Source: Lysinibacillus antri (GTDB lineage: Bacteria; Bacillota; Bacilli; Bacillales_A; Planococcaceae). Taken from it: a stretch of DNA of 64,000 nucleotides. This document shows positions 36,022-43,889 of the stretch, piece after piece. The stretch's first letter is position 1. Every line of letters starts with the position of its first letter. The translations under genes and the position numbers were made by a program. The DNA is taken from NCBI RefSeq assembly GCF_003977595.1, contig NZ_RYYR01000007.1:62001-126000 (forward strand), written 5' to 3'. Under the pieces are notes generated by a model, which saw nothing but the letters and a program-made list of their open reading frames with translations, made no database searches and was not told the DNA's origin.

Positions 36022-37272
36022 GTGAAAAATTTTCAAAAAAAACCATTCCAACTTTTTGTGGCAATGGTGGCATTTTTTCTAGTAATACAAATGCCAATTA
36101 CATATGCTACTAGTTTAAATGATTTAAAAAGCCAAAAATCACAAATTGAACAACAAAAAAATCAATTAAATAGTCAAATAAAAGATAAATCAAGTGCCAT
36201 TAGTACAATTGAAGGCAAACAAAAGGAATTACTCGCTCAAATTTCTAAATTAGGTGAAGAAATTACAAAAACGAATGATGAAATTGCAATTGTTACGAAA
36301 GAGATTGAAGTGGCAAATAATGAAATTGCCGCTTTGGAACAAGAAATCATTGCACTTCAAGAAAAAATTGATCAACGTGATGCTCTTCTTGAAGAACGTG
36401 CTCGCGCCATTCAAGCAAATGGCTCTGTTAGCTATATCGATGTATTGTTAGGAGCTAATAGTTTTGTAGATTTCATTGATCGCTTCTCAGCTGTGAACAC
36501 ATTGATGGAAGCTGATCGTCAAATTATGCGCGATCAAAAAACTGATAAAGAAAAGCTTGAAGAACAAAAGCTGACTTTGGAAAACACAAAAAAAGAACTG
36601 GAAGCAAAACAAACAAAGCTAAATAATTTAAAAGCTTCTCTTGACGCACAAAAAGTAGAAAAGAATAAACTAGTGGATGAGCTTGAACGTGAGCAAGAAA
36701 AACTAGCAAGTGAGAAAAAATTATTAGAAAAAGAATACTCTGAAGCATTAGAAGTAAGTAAAGAGTTACAAGATAAAATTATTGCAGAACAAAATCGTAT
36801 TTTAGAATTAGCTCGTCAAAACCAAGCTTCAGGTTCTCCAGGTGCATTGCCAACTGTATCGGCTGGCGATTGGACAAAACCTACGAATGGTCGATTAACA
36901 AGTGGATACGGATGGCGTAATATTGGTGCAGGTCCTGAATTCCATTATGGGATTGACTTAGCAAATGCATCAGGTACACCAATTGTTGCTGCAGCAGGTG
37001 GTGTTGTAACGTACGCAGGTCCACTTTCAAGTTATGGGAATGTCGTAATCCTTACACACAACATGGATGGCGATATTTATACAACAGTTTATGCTCACTT
37101 AAGTTCATATAGTGTAGGCGTTGGACAAACTGTTGGAAAAGCAGAACAAATTGCAAAAATGGGTAGCACAGGCCGTTCAACTGGCCCGCATTTACACTTT
37201 GAGGTGCATATCGGGACATGGAAAGGACAAGTTCCTGGAAACGTAAACCCTCTACGTTATATTCCGTTGTAA
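36022..37272 (+). CDS. Coiled-coil M23 peptidoglycan hydrolase, FtsEX-linked
   Basis: 416-aa secreted endopeptidase. Signal peptide to about residue 30 (LFVAMVAFFLVIQMP), a long coiled coil (about 32-265) like the FtsX-binding region of CwlO/PcsB/EnvC, then a LytM/M23 domain with metal ligands His308-x3-Asp312 (HYGIDL) and His390-x-His392 (HLHFEV), all present. GTG 36022 is chosen; GGAAGGAG is 10 nt before. Unlike B. subtilis CwlO, which ends in NlpC/P60, the catalytic domain here is M23, the arrangement seen in other Firmicutes. Confidence 0.9.
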   Translation: MKNFQKKPFQLFVAMVAFFLVIQMPITYATSLNDLKSQKSQIEQQKNQLNSQIKDKSSAISTIEGKQKELLAQISKLGEEITKTNDEIAIVTKEIEVANNEIAALEQEIIALQEKIDQRDALLEERARAIQANGSVSYIDVLLGANSFVDFIDRFSAVNTLMEADRQIMRDQKTDKEKLEEQKLTLENTKKELEAKQTKLNNLKASLDAQKVEKNKLVDELEREQEKLASEKKLLEKEYSEALEVSKELQDKIIAEQNRILELARQNQASGSPGALPTVSAGDWTKPTNGRLTSGYGWRNIGAGPEFHYGIDLANASGTPIVAAAGGVVTYAGPLSSYGNVVILTHNMDGDIYTTVYAHLSSYSVGVGQTVGKAEQIAKMGSTGRSTGPHLHFEVHIGTWKGQVPGNVNPLRYIPL

Positions 37273-37280
37273 CAATTAAA

Positions 37281-37324
37281 GCAGGCCAACAGTGATTGAA
37301 AAATCATTGCTGGTCTGCTTTTTT
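37281..37324 (+). terminator. Terminator after the M23 gene
   Basis: Seventeen-bp stem with G-U pairs (GCAGGCCAAC... with ...GGTCTGC) followed by six T. Confidence 0.85.
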
Positions 37325-37343
37325 GTTTTAAAGAGGATGGACT

Positions 37344-37427
37344 TATTAGCCAAAAAGCAAGAGATATTAGCCAAAATCATTTAGTTATTAGACAAATAGC
37401 AGGAGATATTAGCCAAAATAGATTAAA
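37344..37427 (+). repeat. Four exact-period 21-bp repeats
   Basis: Units at 37344, 37365, 37386 and 37407, each 21 bp and starting TATTAGCCAAAA (one copy TATTAGACAAAT); a fragment of a fifth follows. They lie between the M23 terminator and the thioredoxin gene. Confidence 0.8.
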
Positions 37428-37496
37428 TAATAGAATTTGTGCTATTCTTGAAATAATAAAACGAACGAATTAAATTAGTTTTTCGGAGGGTGGAAC

Positions 37497-38069
37497 GTGA
37501 AGAAGAAAATCATTGGTTTACTTGTTGTAATAGTGCTTGTTGTTATTATGGTGGGTACATATATAAATGATCAAATTAAAGCTGATGAAGCAATTAGTGA
37601 CTATGCACTCGGTCAGGAAATGAAACTCGATCAAGAAGGGTTAGAAAAAGGACAAATTGCGCCCAACTTTACATTGCCAACACTAGATGGAGAAACGCTT
37701 ACATTAGCGGATTTTAAGGGGAAAAAGGTGATCCTCAACTTCTGGGCGACGTGGTGTCCTCCATGTAAAGAAGAAATGCCGCATTTACAAAATTATTATG
37801 AAAAATATGCAGAAAAAGATAATGTGGAAATCGTCGCAGTTAATTTAACGTATACCGATCGTACCATTGAAGATGTGCGTAATTTTGCGAATGGTTATAA
37901 TTTGACGTTTCCAATTTTACTCATGGAAGAAGAGGGGATTAATCAAACCTACCAAGTGTTAACGATCCCATCCACGTTTATGATTGATTCCGATGGACGT
38001 ATCCAAAAACATATCGTCGGCCCATTAGATCAAGATGCGTTAAGAGAGCATGTGAAAGATTTAAATTAG
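37497..38069 (+). CDS. ResA/TlpA-like membrane-anchored thiol-disulfide oxidoreductase
   Basis: 190-aa protein with one N-terminal membrane anchor (IIGLLVVIVLVVIMVGTYI) and an extracytoplasmic thioredoxin fold: PNFTLPTLDGETLTLADFKG, active site WCPPC (Trp86, Cys87, Cys90), cis-Pro region VLTIPSTFMID. Such proteins reduce apocytochrome or other exported thiols. GTG start after GGAGGG. Close to ResA/StoA/YneN; exact orthology not decided. Confidence 0.88.
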   Translation: MKKKIIGLLVVIVLVVIMVGTYINDQIKADEAISDYALGQEMKLDQEGLEKGQIAPNFTLPTLDGETLTLADFKGKKVILNFWATWCPPCKEEMPHLQNYYEKYAEKDNVEIVAVNLTYTDRTIEDVRNFANGYNLTFPILLMEEEGINQTYQVLTIPSTFMIDSDGRIQKHIVGPLDQDALREHVKDLN

Positions 38070-38088
38070 TACAGTTTGTTAAAATTGA

Positions 38089-38172
38089 GAAAATCGCACG
38101 TAAGTTGGGAAAAGCCGCTCGTAAAGTGTAGAAAGTCGCACATAAATCAGTGAAAACCGCACGTAAACTCAA
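38089..38172 (+). repeat. Four degenerate 20-22-bp repeats
   Basis: Units starting 38089, 38109, 38131 and 38152, form GAAAA-YCGCACGTAA plus variable tail, directly after the thioredoxin stop codon. Sequence unrelated to the other two arrays but same period. Confidence 0.75.
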
Positions 38173-38300
38173 CTATGTTACATGTATGATCAGCTAGGCG
38201 AGTCGCTTAGTCGCTTCCACATTTCTTTTAAATTTCGGCCTTTTGTATGTGTTATCCTTTGTTGTTCTTTCATAGATTGAACGAGAGGAGGAAAACACAA

Positions 38301-39743
38301 ATGCGAAAGAGCCGAATTTTTTTATTACTTGGGGCAATTTGTATTATTGCCGTCAGCATTATAGTATGGCAAAAATGGAGTGCAACAGAAGAAGTTGCGA
38401 AAGTTAGTGAAGTGCCTGTCATTGACCAAGCCTACTCACTTATCACAGAAAAATCTGTTTACGGAACGGCCCAAGAAAAGATTATTGAAGGTGCCTTAAG
38501 GGGAATGACCGATGCGATTCAAGATCCTTATAGTACGTACTATAATGAAAAGGAAGCTGCATTGCACAAGCAGTCTTTAGCTGGACAACGTGTCGGAATT
38601 GGAATTGAAATTACAGAAAAGAATGGTAAATTTATTGTCGTTTCTCCGGTTAAATCCTCACCGGCAGAAAAAGCTGGGATTCGTCCATTTGATGAAATTG
38701 TACAAGTTGATAATGAACGACTTGAGGGGAAAACGATTGGGGAATTGATGCAGTTAATTCAAGGGGAAGCAGGGCAAAAAGTAACGCTTGTTTTATATCG
38801 TCCAAGCACTGAACGTCACATTAAAGTGAGTGTGGAACGTGCTGAAATTGCGAACAAAACAGTTAGTTCGAAAGTGTTACCAGTGGGGAAAGATGTAGAA
38901 ATTGGGTATATCTCCATTTCAATGTTTGGAGAAAAAACAGCTGAAGAATGGGTTGAAGCAACGAAAAAATTAATTAGTGAAGATGTGGAAGGATTAATTG
39001 TCGATTTACGAGATAATCCGGGTGGTTATTTACATAGCGTAGCTGCTGTTGTAAGTAGTATTGAAAAGAAAAATCAAGTATTTGCTTATATGCAAAATGG
39101 TGCAGGGGCGATGGAACCTTTAAAAACTGTAGCGATTGAAGAAGAAAAATTTTATTTAGACAAAATGAGTAAACTTCCGATTGTGGTATTGCAAAATGAA
39201 GGAAGTGCCTCAGCAAGTGAAGTAATGGCTGGTGCAGTTCAAAGCTGGGAACGTGCCCTAGTTGTAGGTGGGAAAAGCTTTGGTAAAGGTACGGTTCAAG
39301 AAACATGGGATTTAGAAAATGGCGGCGAAATAAAATTATCAACAAATAAATGGTTAACACCGAATCGTGAGTGGATTCATGGAAAGGGAATTAAGGCGGA
39401 TATCGAAGTAGAGCAACACCCTCTCTTCTCAATGGAAGTGATCCCAATTACTGGGGAATTTGCAGAGGGTGATTTTAGTGAAGAAGTTGCCTACTCTCAA
39501 AAAGTGTTAAGTGCACTTGGCTATACGGTGAATCGTACGGATGGTTTCTACGATGAAGATACTGGGGATGCTGTTGCACTGTACCGTGAGAAGAACGATT
39601 TAAAAGAAGGTCGCTATATGGACAATGAATTCTTTACAAATGTTCGGGAGCAGATTATTAAGTATAAAGAAGATACTGATAACGATGCACAATTAAATAT
39701 GGGTCTAAGTGTAATGCTACATCGACTTGATGGTGATATTTAA
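38301..39743 (+). CDS. ctpB: C-terminal processing protease (S41, CtpB-like)
   Basis: 480-aa protease with N-terminal membrane anchor (LLLGAICIIAVSIIVW), a PDZ domain (about 95-190: GIGIEITEKNGKFIVVSPV), S41 core with IVDLRDNPGGYLHSV, catalytic Ser in EGSASASEVMAG (about 300) and Lys in GGKSFGKGTVQE, and a C-terminal peptidoglycan-binding-like domain. In B. subtilis ctpB lies between ftsX and minJ and processes SpoIVFA during sporulation; the same neighbours are here. GAGGAGG precedes the ATG. Confidence 0.92.
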   Translation: MRKSRIFLLLGAICIIAVSIIVWQKWSATEEVAKVSEVPVIDQAYSLITEKSVYGTAQEKIIEGALRGMTDAIQDPYSTYYNEKEAALHKQSLAGQRVGIGIEITEKNGKFIVVSPVKSSPAEKAGIRPFDEIVQVDNERLEGKTIGELMQLIQGEAGQKVTLVLYRPSTERHIKVSVERAEIANKTVSSKVLPVGKDVEIGYISISMFGEKTAEEWVEATKKLISEDVEGLIVDLRDNPGGYLHSVAAVVSSIEKKNQVFAYMQNGAGAMEPLKTVAIEEEKFYLDKMSKLPIVVLQNEGSASASEVMAGAVQSWERALVVGGKSFGKGTVQETWDLENGGEIKLSTNKWLTPNREWIHGKGIKADIEVEQHPLFSMEVIPITGEFAEGDFSEEVAYSQKVLSALGYTVNRTDGFYDEDTGDAVALYREKNDLKEGRYMDNEFFTNVREQIIKYKEDTDNDAQLNMGLSVMLHRLDGDI

Positions 39744-39891
39744 AGAAGTTTTTAGGTGCAAGGGAACGAACTGTTGGAATTCCTGAGCGAACTGCTGTAG
39801 CTTTTCTTATAAAATAGTAAGTTTATATCTACGAATTTCGTAGCCCGTTTGTTACAATGGCAATAGTTAGTAGAAAACGGGTGGTGAAAAA

Positions 39892-41061
39892 GTGATAACG
39901 GATCTAATATTTGAAATAATGATCGCCATAGGAAAACTCTTTATTAATCCGGTTTTATATATTGCAATTTTTGTAGCAATTTTACTAGGTTATTATCGTG
40001 TGAAAAGAGAACGGAAATTTTTCCATATTCGTCTATTATGGGGGTGGTCTGAAGCAATTGGATTATTAAAGGAAGGATTTTTATTTGCCGTCATTCTTTC
40101 TTTTCTTTCCATTGTATTGGGACTAACTTTACCTGTAGATTTATTAATCATATTAACTGTAGTAAGTTGTGTGACATTAATCATTTACGTGTTCCATCTT
40201 CTATCGCCAATCATATTAATCATGGTTAGTTTTTCTGTATTATGGTTAATTGAATATTTTAATTGGTCATTTACGGTAGTTGGTCCAAGGATTGATGGGG
40301 CTGGCATTAATGAAGGAGCTGTTGTACCAGCTACGATTTTAGCAGGGCTGTTGCTTGTCGCAGAAGGATTACTGATTCGAAAAAGAGGAGCACAGTTCGC
40401 TTCCCCAATCGTTGAACATTCAAAACGGGGTTTAAAGGCAGTTGCGTTTTTCAGTAAAAAACTTTGGATTTTGCCTATATTTGTCGTGATTCCGGGAAAT
40501 GTCATTGATGCGTATTTTCCCTGGTGGCCTCAGTTTTCACTAGGAACAACGCAATTTTCATTCGTGGTATTTCCATTTGGAGTAGCATTCCAGCAATTGA
40601 CTCGCAATACATTACCGATACACTATTTTCCAAGATTAGGACGGAAGGTGTTAATCTTAGGGGAGTTAGTGATTATAGGCGGATTAGTAGCTTACTTTTT
40701 CCCAGAAATCGGGATATTTGTTCTAATCATAGGCGCAATTGCACGACTAGGAATCGCTATTTACTCCGCATCAAGGCAAACAAAAGATGTTTATGCGGTA
40801 TCGGCAAAATCGAGTGGCGTCATGATCGCCGGCGTATTACCAAATTCCCCTGCTGAAAAAATGGGATTAGGTATTGGTGAGATTATTCGAAAAGTGAACG
40901 GTATTGAAGTGCATACTGAAAATGAATTGTATGAAGCATTACAAATTAATGCAGCTCACTGTCGTTTAGAAGTATTAAATCATCAAAATGAACTTCGCTT
41001 AACACAACATGTTGTTCATAACGAAGATCATTATCAAATTGGGCTATTAATTGCAGAATAA
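39892..41061 (+). CDS. minJ: Division-site topology protein MinJ-like (PDZ)
   Basis: 389-aa polytopic membrane protein with about seven or eight helices and a C-terminal cytosolic PDZ domain (GVMIAGVLPNSPAEKMGLGI, IIRKVNGIEVHTENELYEAL). This architecture and the position after ctpB match B. subtilis MinJ, the DivIVA-MinCD bridge. GTG start with GGGTGGTGAA. The 150-bp gap upstream shows two weak 22-bp repeat-like copies of GAACGAACTG/GAGCGAACTG and no clear promoter. Confidence 0.85.
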   Translation: MITDLIFEIMIAIGKLFINPVLYIAIFVAILLGYYRVKRERKFFHIRLLWGWSEAIGLLKEGFLFAVILSFLSIVLGLTLPVDLLIILTVVSCVTLIIYVFHLLSPIILIMVSFSVLWLIEYFNWSFTVVGPRIDGAGINEGAVVPATILAGLLLVAEGLLIRKRGAQFASPIVEHSKRGLKAVAFFSKKLWILPIFVVIPGNVIDAYFPWWPQFSLGTTQFSFVVFPFGVAFQQLTRNTLPIHYFPRLGRKVLILGELVIIGGLVAYFFPEIGIFVLIIGAIARLGIAIYSASRQTKDVYAVSAKSSGVMIAGVLPNSPAEKMGLGIGEIIRKVNGIEVHTENELYEALQINAAHCRLEVLNHQNELRLTQHVVHNEDHYQIGLLIAE

Positions 41062-41070
41062 AATAAGAGG

Positions 41071-41101
41071 TTGTCCAGAAAGTATTACACTTTCTGGACA
41101 A
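41071..41101. other. Perfect hairpin downstream of minJ
   Basis: Thirteen-bp perfect stem (TTGTCCAGAAAGT with ACTTTCTGGACAA), five-base loop, no T run. Confidence 0.6.
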
Positions 41102-41183
41102 CTATGCTTCTAGTAATATAATTTCGTTAAAAATCTGTGCTCCTGCGGTAGTAACAATAAATTGTCACTATCCTCGTCGCAAA

Positions 41184-41225
41184 GGGGGGCGTTCGAAAAT
41201 CACTTTTCGGACGCCCCCCTTTTTT
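41184..41225 (+). terminator. GC-rich terminator between minJ and azlD
   Basis: Stem with GGGGGGCG (41184-41191) against CGCCCCCC (41212-41219) plus inner TTCGAAAA/TTTTCGGA pairing, then a T run. The stem also faces the stop of azlD on the other strand, so it may work both ways. Confidence 0.8.
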
Positions 41226-41230
41226 GTTGG

Positions 41231-41554
41231 TTAAAAAAAGAAACGTAAAATAGCCATCGTCAGTACACCTACAACGACAGTTTTGGATAAACTCTTTGTC
41301 GTAATGGCGATAAGCATTGTTGGGATGAAGGCAGCTAAATTTAACCAATCGAACGTTACAAAAGCACCTTCTGCAGAAAATAATGACTCAAGCACGAGGG
41401 CACTTAAAATACAAACCGGTATATAAGCTAACCACTTTAAAACAACATCAGGTAATTCTACATTTCGTACTAAAATAAACGGGATGACTCGTGGTAGCCA
41501 TGTGACAAGAGCACAACCAATCATTAATAAAATCATAGAAAGTGAGGTTGTCAT
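41231..41554 (-). CDS. azlD: Branched-chain amino acid export small subunit AzlD
   Basis: 107-aa protein with four hydrophobic helices and the AzlD/YgaH pattern: MILLMIGCALVTWLPRVIPF, then LPDVVLKWLAYIPVCILSAL. Partner of AzlC in a two-subunit exporter. Overlaps the end of azlC by four bases. Confidence 0.9.
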   Translation of the reverse strand: MTTSLSMILLMIGCALVTWLPRVIPFILVRNVELPDVVLKWLAYIPVCILSALVLESLFSAEGAFVTFDWLNLAAFIPTMLIAITTKSLSKTVVVGVLTMAILRFFF

Positions 41555-42279
41555 TTTTCCGTCACCACCCCAATTGTGGCAACAATAACCGTCGCGATTA
41601 AGACCGCTAAATGACCAGGTACAAAATATAAAAGAATGTATAAAATGATCGCCATAAGTGCAATCAGTTTTAAATAATGCATGAGTTTGCTTTTACCAAC
41701 ATCCACTAAATTTAAAACGAGCAATGCACCAAACATGGCAATTAAAGCAAAATCAAGACCCCAATTTTCTGCATTTGGAATCCATTTCCCTAAAACTCCA
41801 CCTAATGTACAGGAAGCAATCCACGTGAGATAAGCCGTTAAATTGAGGCCATCCATCCAATTGCCACCGATATGTTTTTCTTTCATTATTTTCGTTACGG
41901 CAACTCCGAACGTTTCATCGGTCAGTAATGTGCCAAATCCAACATTTCGTAAAGTCGAATATCTTGTTAAATTCGGTGCAACAGTAAGAGACATGAGAAA
42001 ATGACGTAAATTGACGATAAAGGTTGTCAGGATAATAACGGAAAAAGGTGCTCCGGCAAGGTATAAGCCACAAAAAATAAATTGTGCAGATCCTGCGTAG
42101 ACAAGGACCGATAGTAAAAAGATTTCAAGTACGGAAAGATTGGATGTAATGGCAATTACCCCAAAAGCTAAGCCTATGCTAATATAACCTAAAAGGGTTG
42201 GAATACAATCTTTAACCCCTTGGATAAAAGAATCTTCTGTAACAGATTCCTTTACTCCTATTTGCGTACTGAGACTCAT
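41551..42279 (-). CDS. azlC: Branched-chain amino acid exporter AzlC
   Basis: 242-aa polytopic membrane protein. Signature GVKDCIPTLLGYISIGLAFG near the N-terminus, AGSAQFIFCGLYLAGAP and LRHFLMSLTVAPNL; AzlC/YgaZ family. ATG 42279 is used because AGGAGGT stands 6 bases upstream; an ATG at 42300 precedes that site. Divergent from the XRE-cupin regulator that probably controls it. Confidence 0.92.
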   Translation of the reverse strand: MSLSTQIGVKESVTEDSFIQGVKDCIPTLLGYISIGLAFGVIAITSNLSVLEIFLLSVLVYAGSAQFIFCGLYLAGAPFSVIILTTFIVNLRHFLMSLTVAPNLTRYSTLRNVGFGTLLTDETFGVAVTKIMKEKHIGGNWMDGLNLTAYLTWIASCTLGGVLGKWIPNAENWGLDFALIAMFGALLVLNLVDVGKSKLMHYLKLIALMAIILYILLYFVPGHLAVLIATVIVATIGVVTEK

Positions 42280-42327
42280 GTAAAACCTCCTGTTGAACAT
42301 AGTAAACTAGTAATTTATAAATGCAAT

Positions 42328-42460
42328 AATAGACAAAACAATTATTCAAAATGTACCATCGTTGTCACTTGAAAAGAAAATATTGAATGAATTTATATAT
42401 TATAATAGAATAATCAATAATATTTTGAAAATTGTCTATTATAGTATACAACTGTCTATT
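42328..42460. promoter_or_regulatory. Repeated TTGTCTATT motifs in the azlC-regulator intergenic region
   Basis: TTGTCTATT at 42432-42440, CTGTCTATT at 42452-42460 (20 bp apart, same face), and the inverted copy AATAGACAA at 42328-42336 close to the azlC side, within a likely azlC promoter (TTGTTT-N16-TATAAA on the minus strand). Candidate operators for the XRE-cupin protein. Confidence 0.5.
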
Positions 42461-42488
42461 TAAATAAACAATTCGTTGGAGTGTATTT

Positions 42489-43040
42489 ATGGAGCAAATG
42501 AGTCGAAATATTGGGTATCAATTGAAAAAAATACGCATGCAAAGAAGTTTAAGTTTAGATGATGTTGCCAAAGCTACAAATGTAAGCAAAGCGCAACTTG
42601 CTCAAATTGAAAAAGGGGAATCCAATCCGACTGTTTCAACCATTTGGAAAATTGCATCAGGTATGAGAATATCGTTTTCTTCTTTATTACAACCACCAAG
42701 AGAACACTTTCAAAAATATGATGAAAAAGAGTCAACGGTTGTGTCTGAAGAAGATGGAAAGTATCGTGTTTATTCCATTATTCCATATGATCCTAAAAGA
42801 GGTTGGGAGTTATATAAAATCGAAATGGATCCAGGTGTCGTACATAGCAGTGAAGCACACTCAGAAGGTGTTGAAGAAACGTTGACTGTCATTAAGGGAC
42901 AAGTCACTGTTAAAGCTGGTGGTATAAGCGAAGAGTTACAGGAAGGTGTGACACTAGTTTTTTCTGGAGCGCAAGAGCATCAATATATCAATTCTTCAAA
43001 TGAGTTAACAATTCTACATTTAATAATCCAATATCGATAG
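42489..43040 (+). CDS. XRE-cupin transcriptional regulator of azlCD
   Basis: 183-aa regulator: N-terminal helix-turn-helix (residues 8-65, LKKIRMQRSLSLDDVAKATN, SKAQLAQIEKGESNPTVSTI) and C-terminal cupin (about 110-183, VKAGGISEELQEGVTLVFSG). This architecture is common for regulators of adjacent exporter genes sensing a small ligand. Divergently placed to azlCD. ATG 42489 after TTGGAG; another ATG three codons on is possible. Confidence 0.88.
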   Translation: MEQMSRNIGYQLKKIRMQRSLSLDDVAKATNVSKAQLAQIEKGESNPTVSTIWKIASGMRISFSSLLQPPREHFQKYDEKESTVVSEEDGKYRVYSIIPYDPKRGWELYKIEMDPGVVHSSEAHSEGVEETLTVIKGQVTVKAGGISEELQEGVTLVFSGAQEHQYINSSNELTILHLIIQYR

Positions 43041-43051
43041 AGGTGGTACAG

Positions 43052-43702
43052 GTGAGCGAATGGTTTACCGTTGAGAACATTGAGCATTTAGCAGGACAGT
43101 ATCGGACACTTGGACCACTAATAGGCATTTTACTACCTTTCATCGAAGCCTTTTTACCATTCTTACCTCTCGTTGTTATTGTGGTAGCCAATGCAAGTTC
43201 ATATGGGCTTTGGATTGGTTTCCTTCTGTCATGGATCGGGGCGGTTTTAGGTTCGTATGTTGTTTTTTTAATTGTTCGTCGGTTTGGGAAGCATCCAAAA
43301 TTAAAATGGTTTATTCGAAAAGAAAAAGTGCAAAAGCTCATTAAGTGGGTAGATATGCGCGGTTTAAGCCCATTATTCATTTTACTTTGTTTCCCATTTA
43401 CACCGTCCGTCCTTGTCAATATTGTTGCTGGATTATCCAATATAAAGAAAAAATATTATCTGTTTGTTATTATGGCAGGAAAGTTTGTTATGATTGCAAG
43501 TATGAGTGTATTAGGTTATGACATAAGAGCGATACTTACGGATCCAATAAAATTAATTATGGCTGGAGTAGGCATTTTCCTTCTTTGGATTATTGGAAAG
43601 GCAATAGAAAAGCGTTTAAATAAAAAAGTAGAACGTGATTTAAAAGCAATATCAGAGCAAAAAAATGTTAAATTATCAGTGAAGAAGGAGCGGTTATTAT
43701 AA
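43052..43702 (+). CDS. TVP38/TMEM64 (VTT-domain) membrane protein
   Basis: 216-aa membrane protein of the SNARE-associated/VTT family: IEAFLPFLPLVVIVVANASS, GFLLSWIGAVLGSYVVFLIV RRFGK region, and FLLCFPFTPSVL-like turn with LSNIKKKYYL. Related to B. subtilis YhjE-type proteins; proposed lipid scramblase-like role for the superfamily. GTG 43052 chosen with AGGTGG 5 nt before. Lys-rich cytosolic C-terminus. Confidence 0.8.
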   Translation: MSEWFTVENIEHLAGQYRTLGPLIGILLPFIEAFLPFLPLVVIVVANASSYGLWIGFLLSWIGAVLGSYVVFLIVRRFGKHPKLKWFIRKEKVQKLIKWVDMRGLSPLFILLCFPFTPSVLVNIVAGLSNIKKKYYLFVIMAGKFVMIASMSVLGYDIRAILTDPIKLIMAGVGIFLLWIIGKAIEKRLNKKVERDLKAISEQKNVKLSVKKERLL

Positions 43703-43715
43703 ACTGCTCTTTTTT
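43688..43715 (+). terminator. Terminator overlapping the TVP38 stop codon
   Basis: Eight-bp stem (GAGCGGTT 43688-43695 with AACTGCTC 43702-43709) and six T; the left arm is in the last codons. Confidence 0.75.
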
Positions 43716-43889
43716 CACTTTTCTATATGAAGGAGCGGGAATTTCACTATTATATCAGAAAAATATTATAATAGAAGAGAAAGACTTTTTTAAGAAGATG
43801 AAAGAAAAAGATAAAAAAGAACAAAATAATACAAGGCAAGAACATTTGTTCTGTATATAATGACAAAAACAGCGATAAGGGGGATTAGC

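Noticed and set aside
37344-38172. CRISPR-like arrays
   Set aside because: Units are contiguous 20-22-bp tandem repeats without spacers of constant length, and no cas genes are present.
41071-41225. Insertion-sequence end near minJ
   Set aside because: Two hairpins are present but no transposase fragment or target duplication; they act as transcription terminators.
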